DNA from: Streptomyces caeruleatus
GTDB lineage: Bacteria; Actinomycetota; Actinomycetes; Streptomycetales; Streptomycetaceae
Reading direction: 5' to 3'
NCBI RefSeq assembly: GCF_001514235.1
Contig: NZ_KQ948924.1
Location: 689,832 to 753,831, forward strand
Length of the DNA stretch: 64,000 nt
Below the pieces are notes generated by a model. It was not told the DNA's origin. It worked only from the letters and a program-made list of their open reading frames with translations, and ran no database searches. Of the stretch, positions 27,444 through 37,427 are shown one piece after another. Each line of letters opens with the position of its first letter. Within the stretch, counting starts at the first letter, position 1. The position numbers and the translations under genes were made by a program.

Positions 27444-29648
27444 ATGCCCCAGCCATCCGCACAGGTGACCGCCGCCGAGATCTCCCGCATCGCGGGCGTC
27501 ACGCGCGCCACGGTCAGCAACTGGCGTCGTCGGCACGAGGACTTCCCCGCGCCGACCGGCGGCACGGAGAGCAGTCCGCTGTACGACCTGGAGGCCGTGC
27601 GTGCGTGGCTCGCCTCGCGCGGTCACGAATCGGCGGCGACGCCGGCGGAGGAACTTCGTACGACTCTCCGCCTGCACGGCCAGGGCGGGGGCAGTCGGTC
27701 GGAGCACTCGTTGCTCCTCGTCCTCTCGGCGGCGGGGCGCTCACCGGAGGAGCTGACCACGGCCACGCGGTTGCCGGACGCGGAGCTCGTCGCTCGCGCG
27801 GAGCGCGACGCGGCGACAGTGGCCGAGGCCGTACCGACCGCTGACCCCGTCCATTTCGAGGCGGGTGACGCGCCGATGCTCCGCGCGCTGTACGCGTGTG
27901 TACGCGACGAGGGCGGCCAGGCCGCGCTGGCCGTGCTCGCGGAACGGGAACTGGAAGACAGTGCCGCATCCGGCGCGTACCAGACCCCCGCGCCGCTCGC
28001 GGACCTGCTCGCCCGCCTGATCCCCGGCTCACCAGCCCGCGTCCTCGACCCGGCCTGCGGCAGCGGCAGCCTGCTGGCGGCTGTTGCCCGCCGGGGCTCA
28101 CACGAGCTGTACGGTCAGGACACGCTTCCCGTGCAGGCCCAGCGCAGCCTCGTGAGCCTGAAGCTGACTGCCCCCGAGGCCACGGTCACCGTGCGCGCCG
28201 CCGACAGCCTCCGCGCGGACGCCTTCCCCGACCTGGTAGTGGACGCGGTGGTCTGCAACCCGCCCTACGGCGTCCGCGACTGGGGCCACGACGAATTGGC
28301 GTACGACCCCCGCTGGGCGTACGGCGTACCGGCCCGCGCCGAGTCGGAGCTGGCGTGGGTACAGCACGCGCTGGCCCATCTGACACCGGGCGGCTACGCG
28401 GCCCTGCTTCTGCCGCCGGCCGCGGCCGGGCGTGCGTCGGGGCGTCGTGTGCGGGCTGAGCTGGTGCGCAGTGGGGCACTGCGGGCAGTGATCGCGCTGC
28501 CGGTCGGGGCGTCGGTGCCGTTGCACGTCGGGCTGCAGGTGTGGGTGTTGCAGCGGCCGGAGCCGGGTGGGCCGGAGCGGAAGTCGGTCCTGTTCGTGGA
28601 TGCGGCGGCCGAGACGGTGGCAGTCGGGCGTGGTGGTACGGCGGTGCCCGCCGCCCGCTCGCGGGGGGTGGGCCGGTCCGCATCCCTGGATTGGCCGGCT
28701 TTGACGGCCCGAGTGCTTGGAGTGTGGCGGGCGTTCATCGAGAGCCCGGAAGCCTTCGAGAGCGAACCCGGCGTCGCACACGCGGCAAGTGTGGTGGATT
28801 TGCTGGACGACGTGGTGGACCTGACCCCGGCACGGCTCGTACGGGCGTCACGGGCGGAGGTCGATCCGGCGGAGCTGTCGGCGGAGGTCGACGCGGCGCG
28901 CCGGAGTCTGGTCGGAGCCGCGAAGTCCCTTGCGCGGACGGCCGGTCACGAGGGCTGGAGCACGGCGGGCGACGGCTCGGCACGCGAGTGGCGGACGGCG
29001 ACGGCGTCCGACCTCGCGCGAGGTGGGGCGCTGACGCTGTTGCGGACGGTGCCGGAGGGTACGCGGGGCCGGGCGGAAGGCGGGAGCGAGGGCGGGAGCG
29101 GGGAGCAGCCGCATGCCCAGGCAGTGCTCACCGGGTCGGACATTGCACGCGGGTCGGGCCCCACGGGCGACCCGGCGGAGCTACGTGGCACCGCCGCGCC
29201 CCTGATCGCCGTCGGGGACGTCCTCGTAAGGGCGGTCGCGAGCGGCGACGGCCCGATGGCCCGGGTCGCGGGCGACGAGGACACGGGGGCGCCGCTCGGC
29301 CCTCACGTCCATCTCTTCCGGCCGGACCCGGCACGCCTGGACGCCTGGTTCCTCGTCGGGTTCCTGGGCGCGGAGGAGAACATCGCGGGCGCGTCGACGG
29401 GCAGCACGGTCCTGACGGTCAGCCCGGGCCGACTGCGCGTGCCGCTGCTACCGCTGGAGGAGCAGCGGCGGTACGGGGAGGCGTTCCGGCACGTGCACGA
29501 GCTCCGGGCGGGGGCGCGGCGGGCGACGGGGCTGGCGGAGGAGACGGCGCGGTTGCTGGCGGGCGGGCTCACGGGAGGCCAATTGCTGCCGTCGAAGGAA
29601 ACCGCGGAGGTACGCGGCAGCGGCAGGGGTGGCGATTCGCCCCGTTAG
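27444..29648 (+). CDS. N6-adenine DNA methylase with N-terminal wHTH and C-terminal specificity-like region
   Basis: 734 residues in three parts. An HTH of MerR/XRE-like type spans 1-60 ('TAAEISRIAGVTRATVSNWRRR'). An HsdM-like N6 methylase follows, with motif I 'VLDPACGSGSLLAA' (about 202) and motif IV 'VVCNPPYG' (about 271). The C-terminal region ends in 'LRVPLLPLEEQRRYGEAFRHVHELR', which resembles the conserved end of a type I specificity half-subunit. It thus looks like methylase and target recognition in one chain. No nuclease is fused or adjacent in its own operon, although a type I system starts 114 bp later on the same strand. Confidence 0.82.
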   Translation: MPQPSAQVTAAEISRIAGVTRATVSNWRRRHEDFPAPTGGTESSPLYDLEAVRAWLASRGHESAATPAEELRTTLRLHGQGGGSRSEHSLLLVLSAAGRSPEELTTATRLPDAELVARAERDAATVAEAVPTADPVHFEAGDAPMLRALYACVRDEGGQAALAVLAERELEDSAASGAYQTPAPLADLLARLIPGSPARVLDPACGSGSLLAAVARRGSHELYGQDTLPVQAQRSLVSLKLTAPEATVTVRAADSLRADAFPDLVVDAVVCNPPYGVRDWGHDELAYDPRWAYGVPARAESELAWVQHALAHLTPGGYAALLLPPAAAGRASGRRVRAELVRSGALRAVIALPVGASVPLHVGLQVWVLQRPEPGGPERKSVLFVDAAAETVAVGRGGTAVPAARSRGVGRSASLDWPALTARVLGVWRAFIESPEAFESEPGVAHAASVVDLLDDVVDLTPARLVRASRAEVDPAELSAEVDAARRSLVGAAKSLARTAGHEGWSTAGDGSAREWRTATASDLARGGALTLLRTVPEGTRGRAEGGSEGGSGEQPHAQAVLTGSDIARGSGPTGDPAELRGTAAPLIAVGDVLVRAVASGDGPMARVAGDEDTGAPLGPHVHLFRPDPARLDAWFLVGFLGAEENIAGASTGSTVLTVSPGRLRVPLLPLEEQRRYGEAFRHVHELRAGARRATGLAEETARLLAGGLTGGQLLPSKETAEVRGSGRGGDSPR

Positions 29649-29762
29649 GCACGCAGACCTTCACACATAGACCACACTTGTCAGACCGTCCCGGTCGGCC
29701 GATGGACTTGGCTCGGCTCGGTCGGTGGGTTGGGACATTTCGGAAGGAATCCGGGGATCCAG

Positions 29763-31754
29763 TTGAACAGCAGCAAGCACACGGAGTTGGCGAACCACGC
29801 GTGGTCCGTCGCCGACCTCCTGCGGGGGGACTACAAGCAGTCCGACTACGGCAAGGTCATCCTGCCGTTCACGGTCCTGCGGCGGCTTGAGTGCGTGCTG
29901 GAGCCGACGCGCGAGAAGGTCGCGGAGCTGGCGGCTCAGTACGAGGACAGCGGGATCGACCCGGACCGTTTCCTGCGCCGGGCCTCAGGCCACTCCTTCT
30001 ACAACAGGTCCGATCTGACTCTCAAGAAGATCGCCGGAGATCCGGGGAGCGCGGCGAAGAACCTACAGGTGTATGTGGGGGCGTTCTCCGACAACGCGCA
30101 GGGCGTTCTGGACCGTTTTGAGTTCGCTCAGCAGATCAAGCGGCTGGACAGCTCAGGGCTGCTCTACAAGGTCATCGGCAAGTTCACGGACCTGGACCTG
30201 CGTCCGAAGATCGTGCCCAACCACAACATGGGCTACATCTTCGAGGAACTGATCCGCCGCTTCGCGGAGCAGTCCAACGAGACGGCCGGTGAGCACTTCA
30301 CGCCGCGTGAGGTTATCCAGCTGATGGTGCGGCTACTGGTCGCCCCGGACGGTGACGGACTCCAGCTACCCGGCACCGTGCGCACGGTCCTGGACCCGGC
30401 CTGCGGCACGGGCGGCATGCTCTCGGCGATGGACGACCTCATCACGGAGCTCAATCCGGACGCCACGGTGGAGGTGTACGGGCAGGAGCTCAACCCCGAG
30501 TCGTGGGCGATCTGCCGGTCCGACCTCATGATCAAGGGCCAGAACCCGGAGAACATCGCCTTCGGTAACTCCTTCTCCGACGACGGACACGCCCGTAAGT
30601 CCTTCGACTACATGCTGGCGAACCCTCCGTTCGGCGTGGAGTGGAAGAAGGTCAAGGAGGAGGTCGAGCACGAGCACAAGTCGCTGGGCGAGGCCGGCCG
30701 CTTCGGGGCGGGGCTGCCGCGCATCAACGACGGTTCGCTGCTGTTCCTCCAGCACATGATCTCGAAGATGAAGCCGGTGGATGTGAACGGCGGGGGCGGC
30801 TCGCGACTGGCGATCGTCTTCAATGGTTCGCCGCTGTTCACGGGCGCGGCAGGTTCGGGGGAGTCGGAGATCCGCCGTTGGATCCTGGAGAACGACTGGC
30901 TGGAGGGCATCGTGGCCCTGCCGGACCAACTCTTCTACAACACCGGTATCTCCACGTACTTCTGGATCCTGACCAACCGGAAGAGCCCGGACCACAAGGG
31001 CAAGGTCGTGTTGCTGGACGCGCGGGACCAGTGGCAGAAGATGCGGAAGTCGCTGGGCGACAAGCGCAAGGAGCTGGGCAAGGACCACATTGCGACGGTG
31101 GTCAAGCTGTACGGCGAGGCGCTGGCTGCGGCGGGGGATGCGGAGCATCCGTTGCACGGCAAGGTGAAGGTCTTCTGGAACGAGGACTTCGGGTACCAGC
31201 GGATCACGGTCGAGCGGCCGTTGAAGCTGCGGTTCGAGGTGACGGAGGAGACGCTCGCGGCGCTGGAGGCGTCGAAGGTGATCCAGAAGCTGCCGCAGGC
31301 TTCGGTCATGTTCGACGCCTTCGAGTCGATGGAGGTGAGGAGTTGGGCTACGAAGCAGGAGGCTTGGCTCGCTCTCAAGGACGCGGTGGTCGCGGCCGGG
31401 TCGACATGGCCGACGGGCGCGCCCTTCAACAAGGCGCTGCGTGACGCCATCGGGGTGCGGGATCCGGAGGGTGAGGTCCAGCTGGTGAAGGGCCAGCCCG
31501 AGCCGGACAGTGAGCTTCGGGACTACGAGAACGTGCCTCTGGGTGAGGATGTCGAGGAGTACCTGAAGCGGGAAGTGCACCCGCATGTGCCGGATGCGTG
31601 GATCGACCACGGGAAGGCGAAGGTCGGGTACGAAATTCCGTTCACGCGGCACTTCTATGTGTACGAGCCGCCTCGGCCGTTGGCGGAGATCGACGCGGAA
31701 TTGAAGGCGTTGGAAGCGGAGATTCAGGGGCTGTTGGGGGAGGTAACGGAATGA
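29763..31754 (+). CDS. hsdM: Type I restriction-modification methylase subunit HsdM
   Basis: 663 residues. An N-terminal HsdM helical domain ('HAWSVADLLRGDYKQSDYG') is followed by the methylase core with SAM motif 'VLDPACGTGGML' and catalytic 'MLANPPFGVEWK', and a long C-terminal extension typical of actinobacterial HsdM. TTG at 29763 is chosen (a GGGGA 5 nt upstream; family-like N-terminus); an in-frame TTG lies 33 nt upstream. Methylates adenine at the site set by HsdS. Its stop overlaps the hsdS start (ATGA). Confidence 0.93.
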   Translation: MNSSKHTELANHAWSVADLLRGDYKQSDYGKVILPFTVLRRLECVLEPTREKVAELAAQYEDSGIDPDRFLRRASGHSFYNRSDLTLKKIAGDPGSAAKNLQVYVGAFSDNAQGVLDRFEFAQQIKRLDSSGLLYKVIGKFTDLDLRPKIVPNHNMGYIFEELIRRFAEQSNETAGEHFTPREVIQLMVRLLVAPDGDGLQLPGTVRTVLDPACGTGGMLSAMDDLITELNPDATVEVYGQELNPESWAICRSDLMIKGQNPENIAFGNSFSDDGHARKSFDYMLANPPFGVEWKKVKEEVEHEHKSLGEAGRFGAGLPRINDGSLLFLQHMISKMKPVDVNGGGGSRLAIVFNGSPLFTGAAGSGESEIRRWILENDWLEGIVALPDQLFYNTGISTYFWILTNRKSPDHKGKVVLLDARDQWQKMRKSLGDKRKELGKDHIATVVKLYGEALAAAGDAEHPLHGKVKVFWNEDFGYQRITVERPLKLRFEVTEETLAALEASKVIQKLPQASVMFDAFESMEVRSWATKQEAWLALKDAVVAAGSTWPTGAPFNKALRDAIGVRDPEGEVQLVKGQPEPDSELRDYENVPLGEDVEEYLKREVHPHVPDAWIDHGKAKVGYEIPFTRHFYVYEPPRPLAEIDAELKALEAEIQGLLGEVTE

Positions 31755-33028
31755 CGGAGTCGCGTCTGGCACCCTGGCTTTCTGCTTCGCGATGGCCCAC
31801 AGCGCCGATCCGGCTTGTAGCCCGCTTGGGATCTGGGCACACGCCCAGCCGCAGCAAGCCCGAGTACTGGGAGGACTGCACGGTTCCGTGGATCACACTC
31901 GCCGACGTATGGCAGCTGCGTGACGGCCAGACCAACGTCATCACAGAGACCAAAGAGATGGTCAGCCCACTCGGACTGGCGAACTCGGCGGCCGTAAAGC
32001 ATCCAGCCGGAACCGTGATCCTCTCTCGCACCGCTTCGGTGGGATTTTCCGCGATCATGGGCCGTGACATGGCCACGAGTCAGGATTTCGCCACTTGGAC
32101 CTGCGGTCCGAAGCTGGAGCCTCGCTTTCTGCTGCATGCCCTTCGTGGCATGGCGCCGGATCTCAAGCGTGTCGCCACGGGGTCGACACACAAGACCATT
32201 TACATGCCTGGCATCGAGCAACTGCGCGTTCCGTTGCCCCCGCTGGAGGAGCAGCGCCGCATCGCCGACTTCCTGGACGAAGAGACCACTCGCATAGACC
32301 AAATCGTGGTGCACCGAGAACAACAGCGTCAATTGCTGCAGTCCCGTCAAGAGGCGTCGATCCGACACCTCTTCCAGGAAGCCAATACGTTTCGGACCAA
32401 GTTGAAGTTTCTCTTGACCAGCCGCCCCAGGTATGGAGTTTTGGTACCTAAGTTCGAGGAGGGCGGAGTCAAATTCGTTCGAGTAAACGACCTCCTGGAC
32501 CTTCCCGGGCGAGCTCAGAATCTGACTACAATCGCACCCGAGGTCTCTGCCCAGCACCCCACGACTTTGGTACGAGCGGGCGATGTACTCGTTAGCGTGG
32601 TTGGCACCCTAGGGCGCGCAGCAGTAGCCCCACACAGCATCGCTGGAGCCAATGTCAACAGGGCTGTTGCCGTCCTGCGGCCAAAAGCAAACGTGAACCG
32701 TCAACTACTGGCTGCTTGGATCAATGCTGCGGATTTCCAGGAGCAAGCCCTACTGGCTACTGGAAATGACAGTGCCCAGCGAACACTTGGCATGGAAGAT
32801 ATGGCGAACTTCTCCCTCCAGTGGCCAAGCGATGAAGCCAGCCAGACCGAGCTGGCTCACATGGTACTGCGGTCCACGGAGTTCACTCAGAGACTCGAAT
32901 GCACACTTCGCCGGCAAATCACGACTCTGACGGAGCGCCGCCAAGCCCTGATCACCGCTGCCGTAACCGGCCAGTTCGACGTGTCCACCGCCAGCGGCCG
33001 CAATGTAACCGAAGGAGTAACCGTATGA
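31751..33028 (+). CDS. hsdS: Type I restriction specificity subunit HsdS
   Basis: 425 residues with two target-recognition domains, each followed by a conserved helix. The first ends 'IEQLRVPLPPLEEQRRIADFLDEE' in parts, with a long coiled spacer 'REQQRQLLQSRQEASIRHL'. The second ends 'LTERRQALITAAVTGQFDV'. The second recognition domain (about 32390-32890) has visibly lower GC and uses A/T-ending codons unlike its neighbours, as expected for a swapped module. ATG overlaps the hsdM stop. Confidence 0.93.
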   Translation: MTESRLAPWLSASRWPTAPIRLVARLGSGHTPSRSKPEYWEDCTVPWITLADVWQLRDGQTNVITETKEMVSPLGLANSAAVKHPAGTVILSRTASVGFSAIMGRDMATSQDFATWTCGPKLEPRFLLHALRGMAPDLKRVATGSTHKTIYMPGIEQLRVPLPPLEEQRRIADFLDEETTRIDQIVVHREQQRQLLQSRQEASIRHLFQEANTFRTKLKFLLTSRPRYGVLVPKFEEGGVKFVRVNDLLDLPGRAQNLTTIAPEVSAQHPTTLVRAGDVLVSVVGTLGRAAVAPHSIAGANVNRAVAVLRPKANVNRQLLAAWINAADFQEQALLATGNDSAQRTLGMEDMANFSLQWPSDEASQTELAHMVLRSTEFTQRLECTLRRQITTLTERRQALITAAVTGQFDVSTASGRNVTEGVTV

Positions 33029-36000
33029 GCCCCGTGCACGACGAGTCCTCCTTCGGGTCCGCCATAGTCGCCTCCCTCTGCGAACGCGGCTGGCGTGAGG
33101 CAAACCCCGAGGACTACCGACCCGACCTCGGCCTCGACACCAACGAGCTGTTCACCTTCATCGGCGCGACCCAGCCCGACGAGTGGCACGAACTCCTCAC
33201 CGTCTACGGCGGCAACCCCAACGAGGCGCAGCGCGGCTTCGCCCAGCGTCTCGACCGGGCCATAGCCGATGACGGCCTCCTCCACGTCCTCCGCAACGGC
33301 GTCAAGGACCGAGGCGTCCGCCTCCGCGTCGCCTACTTCAAGCCCAACCTCATCTCCGCCGACTCCGTACTCGACGGCTACCGGGCCAACCGCCTCACCG
33401 TCGTACGCGAACTCCCCTACGCCACGAAGCAGGCCGACTGGGGCTACCGCCTCGACCTGACCCTGTTCCTCAACGGCATCCCCATCGCCACGGCCGAGTT
33501 GAAGAACCCACTCACCGGTCAGGGCGTCGAGCACGCCAAGAAGCAGTACCGGACCGACCGCGACCCCACCGAGCTGATCTTCACGCGACGCGTGATAGCA
33601 AACTTCGCCGTAGACCCGGACCTGGTCTTCGTCACCACGCAACTGCGCGGAAAGAGCACCCAGTTCCTGCCCTTCAACACCGGCTCGAACGGCCCCGGCC
33701 AGCCCGGCGGGGCCGGGAACCCTGCGCCCACGGCCCACGGCACCTACGCCACCTCGTACCTCTGGGAACAGGTCTGGCAGCGCGACAACTGGCTCGACCT
33801 GCTCCAGCGTTTCGTGCACCAGCAGAAGCACAAGACACCCGGCGGCGGCACCACCAAGTCGACGATCTTCCCCCGCTTCCATCAGTGGGATGTGGTCCGC
33901 AAGCTCACCGCACACGCGTCCGTCCACGGCGCCGGCCAGAACTATCTGGTCATGGCCTCCGCCGGCTCCGGCAAGTCGAACACCATCGGCTGGCTGGCCC
34001 ACCGGCTCAGCGACCTGCACGCCCGTACCGATCCGCGGGTGCTCAGGACCGACGCCGTCGCCGACGGCCGCATCAAGCCCGGCGAGCCCGTCTTCGACAA
34101 GGTCATCGTCATCACCGACCGCCGCGCCCTGGACGCGCAGCTGTCGGCGACGGTCGGCAGCTTCTCGCAGACGGACGGCCTGGTCGTCAAGGTCGACGAG
34201 AAGCACGGCGCGAAGAGCGAGCAGCTCGCCCGCGCCCTCTCCCGGGACACCGGCAAGATCGTCACGGTCACCCTGCACTCGTTCCCCGCACTGCTCGACT
34301 ACATCAAGCGCAACCCCACCGAGATCAAGGGCACCCGCTTCGCGATCATCGTCGACGAGGCGCACTCCTCCCAGTCCGGCGACGCAGCGACCGCCGTGAA
34401 ATCCGCACTGCGCGACCTCGGCCTGGACGCCGACTCGGACGACGAGGGCGCGACCACGGTAACCGTGGACGACAAGCTGAAGGCGAAGGCGGTGGAACGC
34501 TCCCGTGCCACCAACCTCTCCTACTTCGCATTCACCGCCACACCTAAGTCCAAGACCCTCGAACTCTTCGGCACGGAAGGCGTGGAGAACGGCAAGGCCG
34601 TCTACCGCCCCTTCCACACCTACTCCATGCGCCAGGCCATCGAGGAAGGCTTCATCCTCGACCCGCTGCGCAACTACGTCACGTACAACACGTACTGGAA
34701 GCTCGCGAACCTCAACCACGACGAGAAGGAGGTCGACCCCTCCAAGGCGAACAGCCTGCTCGCACGGTTCGCGCTGATGCACGAGCACACGGTGTCGCAG
34801 CACGCGCAGGTGATCGTCGAGCACTTCGTCGCGCACACCCGCGGTCGGCTCGGCGGACGCGCCAAGGCGATGGTGGTCACGGCCTCCCGCCTATCCGCCG
34901 TGCAGATGGCCCGCGCCATCCGCAGCTACATCAAGGACCGGGACTACGACACCAAGTACCCGGACCTGGGAGTCCTGGTCGCCATCTCCGGCTCCCTCAC
35001 GATCGACGGCGAGGAGACCACCGAGGTCAAGGAGAACGGCGGCCTCTCCGAGGGCGCCCTGCCGAAGGCCTTCGCCTACACCCGCGCCGACGACAAGGCC
35101 GCGAAGGCCGGCTGCAAGGGCCAGCAGGAGTACCGGATCCTCGTCGTCGCCGAGAAATACCAGACCGGCTTCGACCAGCCGCTACTGACGACGATGTACG
35201 TCAACAAGACACTGAGCGGCATCGCCGCCGTGCAGACCCTCTCCCGCCTCAACCGCACCGCCGAACGCAAGTCCCAGGCCGACCTCGCCGTCCTGGACTT
35301 CGTCAACGAGGCCGAGGACATACAGGACGCCTTCCGCCCGTACTTCGAGGAGGCGCACACCCTGCCCTCCGACCCGAACCTCCTCTACACGGCCCAGAGC
35401 CGCGTCATGTCCGTGCCGGTCATCTCCGAGCAGGACATGGACGAATTCGTGGTCGCGTACTTCGAGGCGCAGGCGAAGGCGGGCGGCTCCCAGTCCAAGT
35501 GGGAGAAGCTGCACGCCGAGCTGTACCGGCTCCTCTCCCCCGCCGTCACCCGCTTCACCGCCCTCTTGGAGAGCGAAGAGGAGGACGACGTCGAGACGGC
35601 GGAGGAGTTCCGGGCCAACCTCAACGACTACGTCCGCAAGTACGGATTCCTCGCGCAGATCGTGCCGTACCAGGACGCCGAGTTGGAGCGCCTGTACTTG
35701 TACGGGCGGTACCTCCTCAACCGCCTCCCCCGCCTCGCGGACGGCGGAGTGGACATAGGCGAGGTGGATCTGAGCCACCTGCGCGTCGAGAAGACCGGCG
35801 AGCACGACGTGTCCCTCAACCCCGTGGGTCCGTCCGAGCTCAAAGGCTTCGGCGACGGAGTTGGCGGCGCCAAGGACGCCGAGAAGTCACTGCTGTCCGA
35901 GCTGATCGAGAAGTTCAACGCCAAGTTCGGCACGGAGTTCACCGAGGAGGACGTCCTCCCGGCCTTCAACGCCACGAAGGAGGACCCGAAGGTCCGTGCC

Positions 36001-36207
36001 GCCGCCCTCGTCAACGACGAGGAGAACTTCGGCATCGTCTTCGACAAGAAGTTCGAGGAGAACATGATGGATCACGTCTCCACGATCGACACCCTCGGCA
36101 AGCGGTACTTCGGCACCGACCGGGACTTCAAGTCCAACCTCGACCGCAGCGCCCGCCGGGCCGCCTGGCGGATGATCCGCCGGGAGGAGGGGCTGGACGA
36201 GCTCTGA
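33025..36207 (+). CDS. hsdR: Type I restriction endonuclease/translocase subunit HsdR
   Basis: 1060 residues. The N-terminal PD-(D/E)xK nuclease shows D144 in 'RLDLTLFLNG' and E158-x-K160 in 'ATAELKNP'. The SF2 motor shows Walker A 'MASAGSGKSNT', 'IIVDEAHSSQSG' (DEAH), 'FAFTATPK' and motif VI-like 'VQTLSRLNRT'. The C-terminal helical part probably docks to HsdM. GAAGGAG lies 7 nt before the ATG, which overlaps the hsdS stop. With hsdM and hsdS it forms an intact restriction system. Confidence 0.94.
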   Translation: MSPVHDESSFGSAIVASLCERGWREANPEDYRPDLGLDTNELFTFIGATQPDEWHELLTVYGGNPNEAQRGFAQRLDRAIADDGLLHVLRNGVKDRGVRLRVAYFKPNLISADSVLDGYRANRLTVVRELPYATKQADWGYRLDLTLFLNGIPIATAELKNPLTGQGVEHAKKQYRTDRDPTELIFTRRVIANFAVDPDLVFVTTQLRGKSTQFLPFNTGSNGPGQPGGAGNPAPTAHGTYATSYLWEQVWQRDNWLDLLQRFVHQQKHKTPGGGTTKSTIFPRFHQWDVVRKLTAHASVHGAGQNYLVMASAGSGKSNTIGWLAHRLSDLHARTDPRVLRTDAVADGRIKPGEPVFDKVIVITDRRALDAQLSATVGSFSQTDGLVVKVDEKHGAKSEQLARALSRDTGKIVTVTLHSFPALLDYIKRNPTEIKGTRFAIIVDEAHSSQSGDAATAVKSALRDLGLDADSDDEGATTVTVDDKLKAKAVERSRATNLSYFAFTATPKSKTLELFGTEGVENGKAVYRPFHTYSMRQAIEEGFILDPLRNYVTYNTYWKLANLNHDEKEVDPSKANSLLARFALMHEHTVSQHAQVIVEHFVAHTRGRLGGRAKAMVVTASRLSAVQMARAIRSYIKDRDYDTKYPDLGVLVAISGSLTIDGEETTEVKENGGLSEGALPKAFAYTRADDKAAKAGCKGQQEYRILVVAEKYQTGFDQPLLTTMYVNKTLSGIAAVQTLSRLNRTAERKSQADLAVLDFVNEAEDIQDAFRPYFEEAHTLPSDPNLLYTAQSRVMSVPVISEQDMDEFVVAYFEAQAKAGGSQSKWEKLHAELYRLLSPAVTRFTALLESEEEDDVETAEEFRANLNDYVRKYGFLAQIVPYQDAELERLYLYGRYLLNRLPRLADGGVDIGEVDLSHLRVEKTGEHDVSLNPVGPSELKGFGDGVGGAKDAEKSLLSELIEKFNAKFGTEFTEEDVLPAFNATKEDPKVRAAALVNDEENFGIVFDKKFEENMMDHVSTIDTLGKRYFGTDRDFKSNLDRSARRAAWRMIRREEGLDEL

Positions 36208-36213
36208 CATGAG

Positions 36214-36246
36214 CGGGGCTCGGTGCGTGTTTGGCACCGAGCCCCG
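36214..36246. terminator. Strong bidirectional terminator hairpin
   Basis: A perfect 13-bp stem, CGGGGCTCGGTGC (36214-36226) with its complement (36234-36246), and a 7-nt loop GTGTTTG, between hsdR and the convergent DUF397 gene. Confidence 0.85.
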
Positions 36247-36266
36247 TTCGCCACATGTCCGCCGGT

Positions 36267-36470
36267 TCAGCGCCCGGCCATACGCACGAAGCCTGCCCAC
36301 GCTTGCGCCCCGACAGCCAGCACGGGACCGAAATGTCGCTTCGAATCTCGGACGAGGACAGCTTCGCTGGTCGCGGCGACCTCCAGGCACTGGCCGCCTT
36401 CAGCGCCGCTGTAACTGCTCTTGAACCAGGCCAGTTCGGTAGCCACGGATTCGCTTACTGCGGCGTTCAT
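36267..36470 (-). CDS. DUF397 domain protein
   Basis: 67 residues with the DUF397 signature 'WFKSSYSGAEGGQCLEVA' and 'VRDSK...FGPVLAVG..AW..F'. These small proteins accompany XRE/DUF5753 regulators and anti-sigma-like ATPases in Streptomyces (WhiJ-like clusters), where they act as partners of the DNA-binding protein. The ATG overlaps the regulator's stop (ATGA). Confidence 0.92.
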   Translation of the reverse strand: MNAAVSESVATELAWFKSSYSGAEGGQCLEVAATSEAVLVRDSKRHFGPVLAVGAQAWAGFVRMAGR

Positions 36471-37251
36471 AGCTCTCCCAGCAACATCGCGATGTAGTCC
36501 AGGCTCTCCTGCGGACTGAGCGCCTGGCTTCGGATAATCCCATAACGGGCCGCTGCAAGACTCGTCTCGTCGCGCTTGGTCAGAAGATTGCTGCGCCCCT
36601 GGACCTCGGCATACACGAACTGCTCCCCACCTCTGCGGGTGATCACAGTGAACGGCCCGTCCACACCGGCGTTGTCCTCGCGGTCCAACGGCATCACCTG
36701 AAGCTCAACATTGCGCTTCTCGCCGATCAGGAGCAGATGTTCAAGCTGTCCTCGGAGCACAGTCTTCCCACCGAGCAGCCTGCGTAGCAAGGACTCCTCC
36801 ATGACGAAGCTCAGTAGCGGGGCAGGCCAACGATTGAAGATCCCTTGTCGTGCCAGACGTGCGGCAACGCGCAGTTCAATCGTCTCCTCGTCCAGCAGTG
36901 GGCGGCGCATGGAAAGGATCGCTCGCATGTACTCCTCAGTCTGGAGAAGACCGTTGACCACGAGCGTGTCGTACGCGCAAAGCTCAACCGCTTCCGCCTC
37001 CAGCCGAGCCATGTCCCGGAAGAACGACGGATACTGAGCCCGCGCAATCTCCTCCTTCAGCGCCGTCAGCAACCCCCCAGCCCCCACACCTCGTCCGCCT
37101 TGTCAATGAACCGAGGCTGCGGAATCCGCCTCCCCTGCTCGATCGACGCCACCGTGTCCGCCGAGTACCCGACCCTCTTCCCGAACTCGGCCCGTTCCAG
37201 CCCCACCCGCGTCCGCAACAGCTTCAACTGCCGGCCGAACGCGGCCACCAC
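36467..37251 (-). pseudogene. XRE-family regulator with DUF5753 domain, frameshifted in a G tract
   Basis: The N-terminal XRE helix-turn-helix ('AEFGKRVGYSADTVASIEQG') runs in one frame from GTG 37251 to a TGA after 'DEVWGLGGC'. The DUF5753 part continues in the next frame from 'GGLLTALKEEIARAQYPSFF' to 'SLDYIAMLLGEL'. The break is a run of six G on the minus strand (37073-37078); seven would restore one frame. Upstream, 'MTEVRDEESAAG' sits in yet another frame, hinting at a second indel. It could be assembly error, decay or tract-length switching. Partner genes DUF397 and HATPase are intact. Confidence 0.8.
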
Positions 37252-37381
37252 GCCCGTCCCCGTCTCGTCCTCCGGCCGCCGATTCCTCGTCCCTCACCTC
37301 AGTCATCGCCCTGCCGCCTCTCCCCCGCGTACCGCCCCGTACAGCGCCCGCGTCCGCCCCGTACGAAAGATCGGCGTCAGC

Positions 37382-37400
37382 GCGTCACCACTGGTCACGC
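37382..37400. promoter_or_regulatory. Imperfect palindrome upstream of HATPase gene
   Basis: GCGTCACCACTGGTCACGC is symmetric except for one mismatched pair and lies 27 bp before the ATG; a further GGTCACC follows. Possible operator for the neighbouring XRE regulator. Confidence 0.35.
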
Positions 37401-37427
37401 TAGGCCACAGAAGGTCACCGTGAGTGC

